64,000 nucleotides of DNA, taken from NCBI RefSeq assembly GCF_009909195.1, contig NZ_JAAAMU010000015.1:62001-126000 (forward strand). The letters run 5' to 3'. Each line of letters opens with the position of its first letter. Position 1 is the stretch's first letter. Source of the DNA: Paenibacillus sacheonensis. Lineage in GTDB: Bacteria; Bacillota; Bacilli; Paenibacillales; Paenibacillaceae. A program made the position numbers and the translations under genes. Shown one piece after another: positions 1 through 7,874 of the stretch. The notes beneath the pieces were generated by a model. That model did no database searches, was not told the DNA's origin, and saw only the letters and a program-made list of their open reading frames with translations.

Positions 1-1044
1 TTCACGTCGGCGGGGAAATTCACGTCGGTCATGGTTCGCCAGGATCTGCTGGAGTCCGTCGGCATGAAGAGCATTCGGTCGATCGCGGATTTGGAAGCGT
101 TTTATTCCAAGATGCACGCCGTGGATCCGAGCTACTACGGGTATTTGGAAACCGACCGCGGGCAGGACGTGCAGTGGCGGGAGCAGTCGGAGGAACCGCT
201 CACGTTCCTGGACGAGAACCAGATGTTCGCCGTGAACGAACGGACCGGCCAGCTCGTGGACTATTTGCAATCCGATCTGTACAGGAAGGTCGTGCAGGTC
301 CGGGAACGCTGGGTGGACATGGGGCTGATCGACAAGAGGCTCGTCGGCAATCTGGCCGCGAACATCGATCAAGAGGACGCGGGCAAGCTGCTGTTCCGGG
401 TCGGAGCCGTGTCCCGGGCCATGGAGAACCTGCAGACGGTGCAGAACGCGGACGCCGGCGCCAAGCTTCGGGAGTATTACTTGTCCCCGGACAAGCCCAA
501 ATACATCGTGGCGCCTTCCAACGAAGCCTATATGATTCCGGTAGACGCCGTGCATCCGGAACGCGCGATGCAGTTCATGAATTGGATCCTGCAAAGCAAG
601 GAGCATTACAATTTCATTATTTACGGCGTGGAAGGCAAGGACTACCGCATCGAGAACGGCAAAATCAAGCTGCTGACGAACGACCAGTTCATGTACGAGT
701 GGATGTGGCGGAACAAAAATTATTTTATGGCGACGACGAGCGTCGACGACTCCGTCGTGCAGGATATGCTGCATAACGACGATAACGCGAGAATCTCCCG
801 CCTATTCGGCTTCCATTTTAACCAGGAGCCGGTGAAGAACGAGTACGCCAACGTGCTCGCGGTCTACAACGAGAAGTTCGTTCCGATCAACATGGGCATC
901 GTCGGCTACGACGAACAGTTCGGCGGCGCGATGAGCGCGCTGAAGAAGGCCGGCTACGATCGCGTATGGAACGAGCTGCAGCGACAGTACCTGGCCTTTC
1001 GGGCCGGTCAGACGTCCCGCGCGGATCAGGGGGAACCTAGGTGA
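1..1044 (+). CDS. ABC transporter solute-binding protein, 3' part (DUF3502-type)
   Basis: The reading frame is open from base 1, so the true start lies outside the window; the first internal ATG is at 31. The 347 codons present resemble the C-terminal two thirds of extracellular sugar/peptide-binding lipoproteins. The last ~130 residues (from about FHFNQEPVKNEYANV) look like the DUF3502 tail of Paenibacillus binding proteins that work with LplB/YtcP-type permeases. No lipobox is visible because the N-terminus is missing. The stop overlaps the GTG start of the next gene by four bases (GTGA), so it is translationally coupled to the sensor kinase and probably delivers the ligand signal for it. 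A short 18-bp-period repeat (ttcacgtcgg at 1 and 19) lies in frame at the window edge. The family call is firm; the substrate is unknown. Confidence 0.8.
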   Translation, partial: FTSAGKFTSVMVRQDLLESVGMKSIRSIADLEAFYSKMHAVDPSYYGYLETDRGQDVQWREQSEEPLTFLDENQMFAVNERTGQLVDYLQSDLYRKVVQVRERWVDMGLIDKRLVGNLAANIDQEDAGKLLFRVGAVSRAMENLQTVQNADAGAKLREYYLSPDKPKYIVAPSNEAYMIPVDAVHPERAMQFMNWILQSKEHYNFIIYGVEGKDYRIENGKIKLLTNDQFMYEWMWRNKNYFMATTSVDDSVVQDMLHNDDNARISRLFGFHFNQEPVKNEYANVLAVYNEKFVPINMGIVGYDEQFGGAMSALKKAGYDRVWNELQRQYLAFRAGQTSRADQGEPR

Positions 1045-2762
1045 AATCCAGCATATTCACGAACATGGTGATCGCGCTGCTGCTGCTGCTGACGCCGATC
1101 ATCTCGCTGTACGCGTATTCGAACCATACGAGCTCGAGCGTCCTGACGGGGGAGATCGTGAAGGCGAAGCGCACGCAGGTCGAGACGTTCGTCGGGCAGC
1201 TCGCCGGGATGTTCGGCCAATTCGATTCCTATCAGAAGATGCTGTACGAGAGCACGGAGGTCCGGAATCTGGCGTATCCGGACTTGCTGAGCGACGATTT
1301 GCTCCACTACCGCACCTTGAAGACCGTGTCCGAGGAGATCATTCGGTTGGCGGGCTACGGGGGATGGAAAGGCGTCATCGCGGTCGTCTACCCCAAGACG
1401 GGCATGGTGATCAAGAGCAATTCCAGCCTCGGCGCCATGCCCGTCAGGCTTCCGGACAAGGACGGGTTCTGGAGCTACGAGAAGAATCCGAAGGGCGATT
1501 CGTATTTCATCGAGACGATCTCCAATCCGGCCAAGAACGCCAAGGAAGAAGAGGCGGACCTGACGGTCGTCGCGAAAGTGGACGAAGGCGAGATCAAGAG
1601 CGATCTGTCCGAGATGAAGAACAACGGACTGGAGGACCCGTTTCTGTACAAGCCGGGCTATTCGCCGATCTATAACTATACGGCGAACCAGGCGTTGATT
1701 CGGGAGATGCTGCCCAAGCTGAATCCGGACGGCGCGGACGGAAGCTTCGAGCCGCTGCTCATCCGCACGAGCGAAGGCGCCTATCAAGTGCATATGGACA
1801 TGGTACAGCCGCTGGGCTGGTATTTGGTGGACTACGTGCCGATCGGCACCATCATGGCGCCGATCGAGCGCAACCAGACGATGTTCTACGCGATCAGCGG
1901 GATGATGCTGTTCATGGCCTGCATCCTCGGCTTTATTCTCTACCGCAGCGTCCGCATTCCGTTCCGCAAATTGATGCAGGGCATGAACTTTATCGAGAAG
2001 GGCATCTACACGAGCCGGATGAAGGATCCTCCCAAGGGGGAATTCCGTTACTTATATCAACGCTTCAACTCCATGGCCGCCAGAATCGAAGAGCTGATCG
2101 AGGACGTGCTGAAGGAGCAGATCCGGACGAAGGAAGCGAACGTCAAGCAGCTGCAGTCGCAGATCAATCCGCATTTTCTCTACAATACGCTGGCGTATAT
2201 CAAAAGCATGGTAGAGCTCGGCGAGAAGGAAGCGGCCGTGTCGATGACGATGAACCTCAGCAAGTATTACCGTTATTCGACCAAGCTCAGCATGAGCCTG
2301 GCGACGCTTCGGGAAGAGCTGGAGCTGATCGTGAATTATTTGGACATTCACCGGATGCTGACGGACGATTTCGAGTACGAGATCGATATCGATCCGGTCA
2401 TGCTGGACATGATGATTCCCCGCTTGCTGCTGCAGCCGCTCGTCGAGAACGTGATCGTGCACGCCTTTCGCAAACCCGTGCAGTACGGGGCCGTCCGCAT
2501 CCGGGGACGATTGGAGGCGTCGGGCCTCGCGCGGCTGTCGGTCGAGGACAACGGACCGGGCCTCGCGCCGGCGCAGTTGGAGCTGCTGCAGGCGAAGATT
2601 CGCAATGCGCCCAGCGATCAGATCGATTCCGGCCTGCAGAACGTTCACCAGCGGCTGATGCTGCTGTTCGGCAAGAGCTCGGGGCTCTCCTTCGGCGTAT
2701 CCGAAGAGGGCGGCTTATGCGCGGAATTGGTATGGCAAGTACCGGACAACGAACCGCTATGA
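1041..2762 (+). CDS. YesM-type sensor histidine kinase
   Basis: A 573-residue membrane sensor kinase with a GTG start overlapping the preceding stop. One membrane segment lies at ~9-27 and a second at ~280-302, framing an extracellular sensor region of about 250 residues. A HAMP-like segment follows (~303-355). The His_kinase domain has the LytS/YesM motif QINPHFLYNTL with the phospho-accepting His at 378. The ATPase domain shows an N-box around N470 and a DNGPGL G-box at ~503-508. This class senses extracellular oligosaccharides or a binding protein and phosphorylates the adjacent AraC-type response regulator, whose gene begins 18 bases downstream. The sensor domain is not assigned to a ligand here; being next to two binding-protein genes suggests a sugar oligomer. 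Confidence 0.92.
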   Translation: MKSSIFTNMVIALLLLLTPIISLYAYSNHTSSSVLTGEIVKAKRTQVETFVGQLAGMFGQFDSYQKMLYESTEVRNLAYPDLLSDDLLHYRTLKTVSEEIIRLAGYGGWKGVIAVVYPKTGMVIKSNSSLGAMPVRLPDKDGFWSYEKNPKGDSYFIETISNPAKNAKEEEADLTVVAKVDEGEIKSDLSEMKNNGLEDPFLYKPGYSPIYNYTANQALIREMLPKLNPDGADGSFEPLLIRTSEGAYQVHMDMVQPLGWYLVDYVPIGTIMAPIERNQTMFYAISGMMLFMACILGFILYRSVRIPFRKLMQGMNFIEKGIYTSRMKDPPKGEFRYLYQRFNSMAARIEELIEDVLKEQIRTKEANVKQLQSQINPHFLYNTLAYIKSMVELGEKEAAVSMTMNLSKYYRYSTKLSMSLATLREELELIVNYLDIHRMLTDDFEYEIDIDPVMLDMMIPRLLLQPLVENVIVHAFRKPVQYGAVRIRGRLEASGLARLSVEDNGPGLAPAQLELLQAKIRNAPSDQIDSGLQNVHQRLMLLFGKSSGLSFGVSEEGGLCAELVWQVPDNEPL

Positions 2763-2780
2763 CGAAGAGGAGGCAGAGCC

Positions 2781-4400
2781 ATGTACGAAATTCTGATCGT
2801 GGACGATCATACGCATCTGGTAGACAGCTTGGCGAACGCCCTGCCTTGGGAGGACATGGGCATCTCGGCCGTGCACAAGGCGTATTCCGGGGAAGAAGCG
2901 CTGGAGCTGCTGCAATATCACGGCATCGATCTGATCGTAACCGACATTCAGATGACCGGCATCAGCGGGCTGGAATTGGTATCCGTCGTGAAGGAGAAAT
3001 GGGCCAAGATCAAGTCGGTCATCCTGACGGGGCATGACGAGTTCCACTACGCGCAGGAAGCGATCCGTCAAGGCATCTGCAATTACTTGCTGAAGCCCGT
3101 CTCGAACGAAGAGCTGGAGAGCACGCTTCGCGCGTTGATCGGCGAGCTGCAGCGGGAAGGGGACCTGCTGGTCAATCAGCAGAAGCTGGCCTACTTGTTC
3201 CGGGAGAGCTTGCCGAAGCTCCGCGAATCGCTGCTCCAAGAGCTGCTCGCGGGCAAGATGCCGCCGATGTCCCGGCTTCGCGGCAAGCTGAAGCTGTACG
3301 AGCTGCCGTTCGACGAGTCGAATCCGTTTATCATGCTGTTCATGCGCATCGAAGAGGACTTCGCCGGGACGGATCTCTACAGCGTGTCGCTGCTCGAATA
3401 CGCCCTTACGAACATCGCGGACGAGATATTCTCGCCGCGCTACGAGATCTGGCATTGCACGGACGATTACGATTACGTGGTGTTCCTGGTCCGCCCGAAG
3501 CAGCCCTCCGAGAGCTCCGAGAAGGAAGGGATGGAGGAGGCGGAACGGCTGGCGCGGCTCGTGCAGCATCAGATCAAGCGGTTCCTGAAAATCAAGGTGT
3601 CGCTCGTGATGAGCAATTGGAGCTCGTTCCCGCACGAGGTGCCCGCCGTGTATCATCATTCGCTTTCGTTATTCACGGACTATATCGGCTTTCAGACGGA
3701 AAGCTTCTTCCATGACCGGCAGGAGCGGAGCGTGGAGGAAATCCGCCCGTTGTCCGAGCTGTACGCGAGCCCGACGTTCATGCAGCTGCTGGAGGTCGAA
3801 CAGTGGGACGACGCGGAGGCGAAGATGAGACGGGTATTCGAGGAGCTCGAGCGGCGGGAAAACAAGACGAGGGAGTTCGTATTCGAAGCGTACATCACGA
3901 TCATGCAGGCCTTCTCCTACTACGTGCACAAGAAGGGAAAACGGTTCTACGACATCTACGGCCGCGAAGCCGAGAAGATGCTGAAGCTCGATGCCGGCTG
4001 GAGCATCGAGCCGCTGCGGGAATGGTCGGTCCAAACCCTGCAGCAGCTGAAAACCTACAGCGGGAGCTTGTCCAACAGGTTTCGCAACGAGCTGATCAAC
4101 CGCGTCGTCCGGTTCGTCAACGACCAAGTCAAGGACGTGACGCTTCAATCGGCGGCGGATCACGTTCACCTGCACCCGGTCTACGTCTCGAATCTGTTCA
4201 AGCTCGAGACGGGAGACAACTTCTCGAATTACGTCCTTCGCGTGAGGATGGACCTCGCGCTGCAGCTGCTGAAACAGCGGGATGTCAAGATCAATTGGAT
4301 CGCGCAGGAGGTCGGCTACCAGAAGCCGCAGTACTTTATCAAGCTGTTCAAAACCCACTACGGCATGACGCCGCAAGAATATAAAAACAGCCTGCAATAG
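2781..4400 (+). CDS. YesN-type response regulator, AraC family
   Basis: 539 residues. The N-terminal receiver domain has acidic residues D8 and D9, the phospho-acceptor D55 and the conserved Lys at 105 (LLKP). A central linker of about 300 residues follows. The C-terminal ~104 residues are an AraC-type double helix-turn-helix (…ADHVHLHPVYVSNLFK… and …WIAQEVGYQKPQYFIKLFK…). An AGGAGG ribosome site lies just before the ATG. It is the partner of the YesM-type kinase immediately upstream and most likely activates the binding-protein/permease operon that begins 196 bases downstream, where a 20-bp-spaced direct repeat sits just ahead of a promoter with a poor -35 box. Confidence 0.92.
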   Translation: MYEILIVDDHTHLVDSLANALPWEDMGISAVHKAYSGEEALELLQYHGIDLIVTDIQMTGISGLELVSVVKEKWAKIKSVILTGHDEFHYAQEAIRQGICNYLLKPVSNEELESTLRALIGELQREGDLLVNQQKLAYLFRESLPKLRESLLQELLAGKMPPMSRLRGKLKLYELPFDESNPFIMLFMRIEEDFAGTDLYSVSLLEYALTNIADEIFSPRYEIWHCTDDYDYVVFLVRPKQPSESSEKEGMEEAERLARLVQHQIKRFLKIKVSLVMSNWSSFPHEVPAVYHHSLSLFTDYIGFQTESFFHDRQERSVEEIRPLSELYASPTFMQLLEVEQWDDAEAKMRRVFEELERRENKTREFVFEAYITIMQAFSYYVHKKGKRFYDIYGREAEKMLKLDAGWSIEPLREWSVQTLQQLKTYSGSLSNRFRNELINRVVRFVNDQVKDVTLQSAADHVHLHPVYVSNLFKLETGDNFSNYVLRVRMDLALQLLKQRDVKINWIAQEVGYQKPQYFIKLFKTHYGMTPQEYKNSLQ

Positions 4401-4432
4401 GTTCGCGACCGGCAGGAACGTCCGGAAAATCG

Positions 4433-4499
4433 AATCTTAATAATAGGGCTTCAATCTTAAGAATGAGGCATTTCGCCCCAAATTGTCGTGCTTTATGAT
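4433..4499 (+). promoter_or_regulatory. Candidate YesN operator and activator-dependent promoter
   Basis: Two direct copies, AATCTTAATAATAGGGC (4433-4449) and AATCTTAAGAATGAGGC (4453-4469), match at 14 of 17 positions and are exactly 20 bp apart, as expected for AraC-family sites on one DNA face. A good -10 (TATGAT, 4494-4499) follows. The position 17 bp upstream of it (4471-4476, TTTCGC) is a poor -35, which fits a promoter needing an activator bound immediately upstream. Assigning it to the adjacent YesN protein is inference. Confidence 0.55.
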
Positions 4500-4596
4500 G
4501 AAGGCACAGGGAAAACCTGGTGAGGCAAGCCAAGAAAAAATCGGCGCAAATTTTTTCGGGACATTGTCATCGCACGATAAACGAGGGGGAAATACA

Positions 4597-5940
4597 GTGA
4601 CCATTCGCAAAAAAGGTTGGATCTCCGCATTAAGCCTAACCGTCGTCACGGCGCTGGCTCTAACGGGCTGCGGCAGCAACAACAACGGCGGCGATTCGAA
4701 CAACGGCAATACGGCAAACAAGACCGACAACGAGGCAGGCAGCAAGAACGCCGGCGCTTCCAAAGAAAACGTTACGCTGACGTACACGATATGGGACCAG
4801 CTGCAGCAGCCGGCCATGGAGGCGATCGGCAAAGAATTCACGGCCGAGAACCCGAACATCAAAGTCAAAGTCGAAGTCATTCCATGGGGCGATTATTGGA
4901 CGAAGATGTCCGCGGCGGCGCCGGCCGGCACCTTGCCGGACGTGTTCTGGATGCACAGCGGCCAATTCGTGAAGTACGCGTCAGGCAAGTTCCTCGAGCC
5001 GATTACGGACAAGGTGAAGAACGGGGAAATCAACCTGGACGACTATGCGGCGAACCTGGGCTCCATCTACCAGCTTGACGGCGAGAACTACGCGATCCCG
5101 AAAGACTTCGATACGATCGGGCTTGCTTATAACAAAGAATTGTTCGACCAAGCGAACGTGCCGTACCCGGACGATACATGGGACTACGCGAAGCTGGCCG
5201 AAGTGGCCAAGCAGCTGAGCCAGCCGGACAAAGGCATCTACGGCTTCGCGGCCAAGATGGATACGCAAGGCGGCTACTGGAACGACATTCTCGCGAACGG
5301 CGGCTCGATCCTTTCCGCGGACGGCACGAAATCCGGCTACGACGATCCGGCGTCCATCGAAGCGCTGAAAGCGCGGTACCAGATGATCGTCGATAAAGCT
5401 TCCCCGTCCCATCAGCAAATGACGGACACGGATTCCACGGAGATGTTCAAATCCGGCAAGATCGCCATGATCTTCGAAGGCGACTGGAGAACGACCGACA
5501 TCGACGCAAGCGACATCATCAAGGGCAAATGGAACTGGGCCCCGCTGCCGAAAGGCAAAGCGAAGCGCGGCGACATCATCAACGGTCTCGGCAACGTGAT
5601 GTCGGCGAAGGGCAAACACAAGGACGAAGCATGGCTGTTCCTGAAATTCCTGGGCTCCAAACGCGCCGCCGAAATCACGGCGGAAATGGGAGCGGCCATT
5701 CCGGCCTTCAAAGACACGCAGGCGGCATGGGTCAAATCGAGACCGCAGCTGAACCTGCAAGTATTCATCGACCAAGCCGCGGAAGCGACGCCTTATCCGG
5801 CGGGCACGAAGGCCTATCCGGTGTGGTTCCCGAAAGAATCCGAAATCATGGCTCAAGCTTGGGGCGGCAAAATCTCCATCGAAGAGGGCGCCAAGCAAGT
5901 AGCGGAAATGATGAATAAAGCGATCGAGGAGAACAAGTAA
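4597..5940 (+). CDS. Carbohydrate ABC transporter substrate-binding lipoprotein (family 1)
   Basis: 447 residues from a GTG start at 4597, chosen because AGGGGGAA lies just upstream and the protein then begins with a normal lipoprotein signal (VTIRKKGW…, lipobox LTGC). The frame is open further upstream (from 4483), but that stretch has no ribosome site and overlaps the promoter. After an Asn/Gly-rich linker comes a MalE/UgpB-like fold with typical motifs (YTIWDQ…FTAENPNIKVKVEVIPWGDYW, DVFWMHSGQFVKYA, ammonium-like GDWR). It captures a sugar or oligosaccharide outside the membrane for the two permeases downstream; the ATPase is not encoded here and is presumably a shared MsmX-type protein. 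A 14-bp hairpin follows the stop. Confidence 0.9.
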   Translation: MTIRKKGWISALSLTVVTALALTGCGSNNNGGDSNNGNTANKTDNEAGSKNAGASKENVTLTYTIWDQLQQPAMEAIGKEFTAENPNIKVKVEVIPWGDYWTKMSAAAPAGTLPDVFWMHSGQFVKYASGKFLEPITDKVKNGEINLDDYAANLGSIYQLDGENYAIPKDFDTIGLAYNKELFDQANVPYPDDTWDYAKLAEVAKQLSQPDKGIYGFAAKMDTQGGYWNDILANGGSILSADGTKSGYDDPASIEALKARYQMIVDKASPSHQQMTDTDSTEMFKSGKIAMIFEGDWRTTDIDASDIIKGKWNWAPLPKGKAKRGDIINGLGNVMSAKGKHKDEAWLFLKFLGSKRAAEITAEMGAAIPAFKDTQAAWVKSRPQLNLQVFIDQAAEATPYPAGTKAYPVWFPKESEIMAQAWGGKISIEEGAKQVAEMMNKAIEENK

Positions 5941-5968
5941 CGCTGCCGAGGACGCGTATCGGAAGGGG

Positions 5969-6000
5969 TCGAAGGCATTCCGAAGCCGGAATGCCTTCGA
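5969..6000 (+). other. Intercistronic hairpin between binding protein and permeases
   Basis: A perfect 14-bp stem (5969-5982 with 5987-6000) around the loop AAGC. No T run follows, so it looks like an mRNA-stabilising or processing hairpin rather than a full terminator. Such hairpins in importer operons let the binding protein be made in excess over the permeases (known for malE-malF; inferred here). Confidence 0.75.
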
Positions 6001-6025
6001 CGATGAATAAGGGAGGAGGCAGGCC

Positions 6026-6895
6026 ATGAATTCGAGAAGCAGGTACGTATGGGCATATATCATGATTGCACCTACCTTGCTCGGCACGGTCTTGTTCTGG
6101 AGTTGGCCGGCCGTGTATTCGATCTATCTGAGCTTTCTGAAATCCGAGGATTTCGGAATGGTCAATCATTGGGTCGGATTGGCAAACTACGAAAAGCTGT
6201 TCAAGGACAAAGAGTTTTGGAAGAACCTGCGCAACACGCTGTACTACATGATCTTGTTCGTGCCGCTCACGCTCGTGTTCTCCACGTTCTTCGCCGTGCT
6301 GCTCAATGCGAAAATCCGCGGATTATCCGCTTACCGCGTCATCTTCTTCCTGCCGCAGGTGACGATGCCCGCGGCGGCGGCCATGGTCTGGGTCGTGCTG
6401 TTCGCCCATGACTACGGCTTGATCAATTACGTGCTCGGCACGGACGTGGCCTGGATCTCGGATACGAGATTCGCGATGTTCGCGCTCGTTATCGTGGGCG
6501 TATGGGGCGCGATCGGCCTGAACATGCTGCTGATTCTGGCAGGCTTGCAGGGGATACCGAAAGCGCTGTACGAGGCGGCCGAGATCGACGGCGCCGTGCG
6601 GTTCCGCAAGTTCCGCTATATCACCCTGCCGCTCTTGACGCCGACGTTGTTTTTCACGACCATCGTGCTCATGATCGGCGCCACGCAAGTATTCGATTCG
6701 ATTTATTTGCTCATCGGCAAGACGAACGTCGCGCTGCCCGAGGTACGTTCCCTCGTGTACGCCTATTATCAAAATTCCTTCGTCTATTACGATCAGAATT
6801 ACGGCGCGGCAATCGTCGACATGCTGCTCGTCATCAATCTGATATTGACGGGCCTGCAGTTCGCGTTTCAGAAAAAATGGGTCACCTACGACTGA
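6026..6895 (+). CDS. Sugar ABC transporter permease, MalF-like
   Basis: 289 residues, six predicted membrane segments, starting after GGGAGGAGG. It contains the cytoplasmic EAA loop (YEAAEIDGAVRFRKFRYITLPLL, shown in part: EAAEIDGA) that docks with the ATPase. It begins with the typical N-terminal pattern of the MalF/UgpA group (WAYIMIAPTLLGTVLFWSWP). It forms a heterodimer with the next gene product, 11 bases downstream, to move the substrate delivered by the binding protein at 4597-5940. No ATPase gene is present in the cluster. Substrate unknown. Confidence 0.93.
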   Translation: MNSRSRYVWAYIMIAPTLLGTVLFWSWPAVYSIYLSFLKSEDFGMVNHWVGLANYEKLFKDKEFWKNLRNTLYYMILFVPLTLVFSTFFAVLLNAKIRGLSAYRVIFFLPQVTMPAAAAMVWVVLFAHDYGLINYVLGTDVAWISDTRFAMFALVIVGVWGAIGLNMLLILAGLQGIPKALYEAAEIDGAVRFRKFRYITLPLLTPTLFFTTIVLMIGATQVFDSIYLLIGKTNVALPEVRSLVYAYYQNSFVYYDQNYGAAIVDMLLVINLILTGLQFAFQKKWVTYD

Positions 6896-6906
6896 GGGGG
6901 AAGAGC

Positions 6907-7746
6907 ATGGAGAATCGCCGTCAAGCCGCCGACCGCAGCTACAACTGGATCATCCACGTCGTGCTGATCGCGGCATCGATCGTCATGATCATCCCCTTCG
7001 GCTGGATGATTCTGACTTCGTTCAAAACCGTAACGGAAGCGACGCAAATTCCGGTCAAAATCTTTCCGTCCCATCCGGATTTCAGCAGCTACGCGAAAGC
7101 GTTCGAGAAAACGGACTTCAAGCATTACTACTTGAACACGGCCTTCACGGCCCTGATGAAGACGGTATTCCCCGTCCTGTTCAGCTCGATGGCCGCGTAC
7201 GCGTTCGCGAGAATCCGCTTCCCGGGCAGAACGCTTCTGTTCTTCGTCATCATTTCCGTCATGATGGTGCCGAATCCGGTCTTCTACACCCCGCAATACC
7301 TGCTCATGAGCAAGTGGGGGTTGGTCAACTCGGTAACGGCGCTCTGGATCTGCGCGCTGGTCAGTCCGTTCGCCACGTTCATGCTGCGGCAATTTTTCCT
7401 GGGCATCTCCAAAGAGCTGGAGGAAGCCGCGATCCTGGACGGATGCAATCCGTTTCAGACGTTCCGCCATATCATGCTGCCGCTCGTGAAATCCGCCCTT
7501 GTCGCGATCGTCATCATTCAACTGCTGTGGTCCTGGAACGAACTGCAATGGCCGCTGATCATTAACAGCTCGCCCGACAAGCTCACGCTGTCTTCCGGGC
7601 TGGCGACGCTCGTGTCGATGTTCAGCACGAATTACCCGATCTTGATGGCCGGGGCGTTAATGGCCGTCATTCCGATGATCGTCCTGTTCTTTATTTTCCA
7701 GAAGAAGTTCATCGAAGGCGTGGCGTTCAGCGCGCATAAAGGATGA
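6907..7746 (+). CDS. Sugar ABC transporter permease, MalG-like
   Basis: 279 residues from ATG 6907; the open frame extends upstream inside the previous gene, but AGGGGGAAGAGC just before 6907 and the normal N-terminus (RSYNWIIHVVLIAAS) fix the start. Six membrane segments and an EAA loop (EEAAILDGCNPFQTFRHI; key residues EAA…DG) are visible. It pairs with the MalF-like permease. A strong terminator follows, so the operon is binding protein, permease, permease, and the giant secreted protein downstream is a separate transcription unit. Confidence 0.93.
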   Translation: MENRRQAADRSYNWIIHVVLIAASIVMIIPFGWMILTSFKTVTEATQIPVKIFPSHPDFSSYAKAFEKTDFKHYYLNTAFTALMKTVFPVLFSSMAAYAFARIRFPGRTLLFFVIISVMMVPNPVFYTPQYLLMSKWGLVNSVTALWICALVSPFATFMLRQFFLGISKELEEAAILDGCNPFQTFRHIMLPLVKSALVAIVIIQLLWSWNELQWPLIINSSPDKLTLSSGLATLVSMFSTNYPILMAGALMAVIPMIVLFFIFQKKFIEGVAFSAHKG

Positions 7747-7787
7747 GCGCACGCTTCGTAGCAGACTTCAATGCAAGCCATCTCAAG

Positions 7788-7827
7788 ACGCTAAGCCTAA
7801 CAATACCTTTGGCTTGGCGTTTTTTTT
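7788..7827 (+). terminator. Rho-independent terminator
   Basis: Stem ACGCTAAGCC (7788-7797) pairs with GGCTTGGCGT (7811-7820), one T-G wobble, followed by eight Ts. It closes the 4597-7746 importer operon. Confidence 0.88.
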
Positions 7828-7836
7828 AAGCTGCCA

Positions 7837-7850
7837 TTAAAGCGGTATCA
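7837..7850 (+). promoter_or_regulatory. Weak cre-like (CcpA) site
   Basis: TTAAAGCGGTATCA matches the cre consensus TGWAARCGYTWNCW at 12 of 14 positions and lies 25 bases before the start of the SLH protein. Carbon-catabolite control of a polysaccharide-directed surface protein would be reasonable, but a 12/14 match alone is weak. Confidence 0.3.
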
Positions 7851-7874
7851 ACAGAGCCGACGAGGAGGATTTTG

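Noticed and set aside
4483..4596. Upstream extension of the binding-protein gene
   Set aside because: The added 38 residues would hide the lipoprotein signal and overlap the -10 box; the GTG at 4597 has a proper ribosome site.
5969..6000. Full transcription terminator between binding protein and permeases
   Set aside because: No T run follows the stem and the permeases show no promoter of their own, so complete termination is unlikely.
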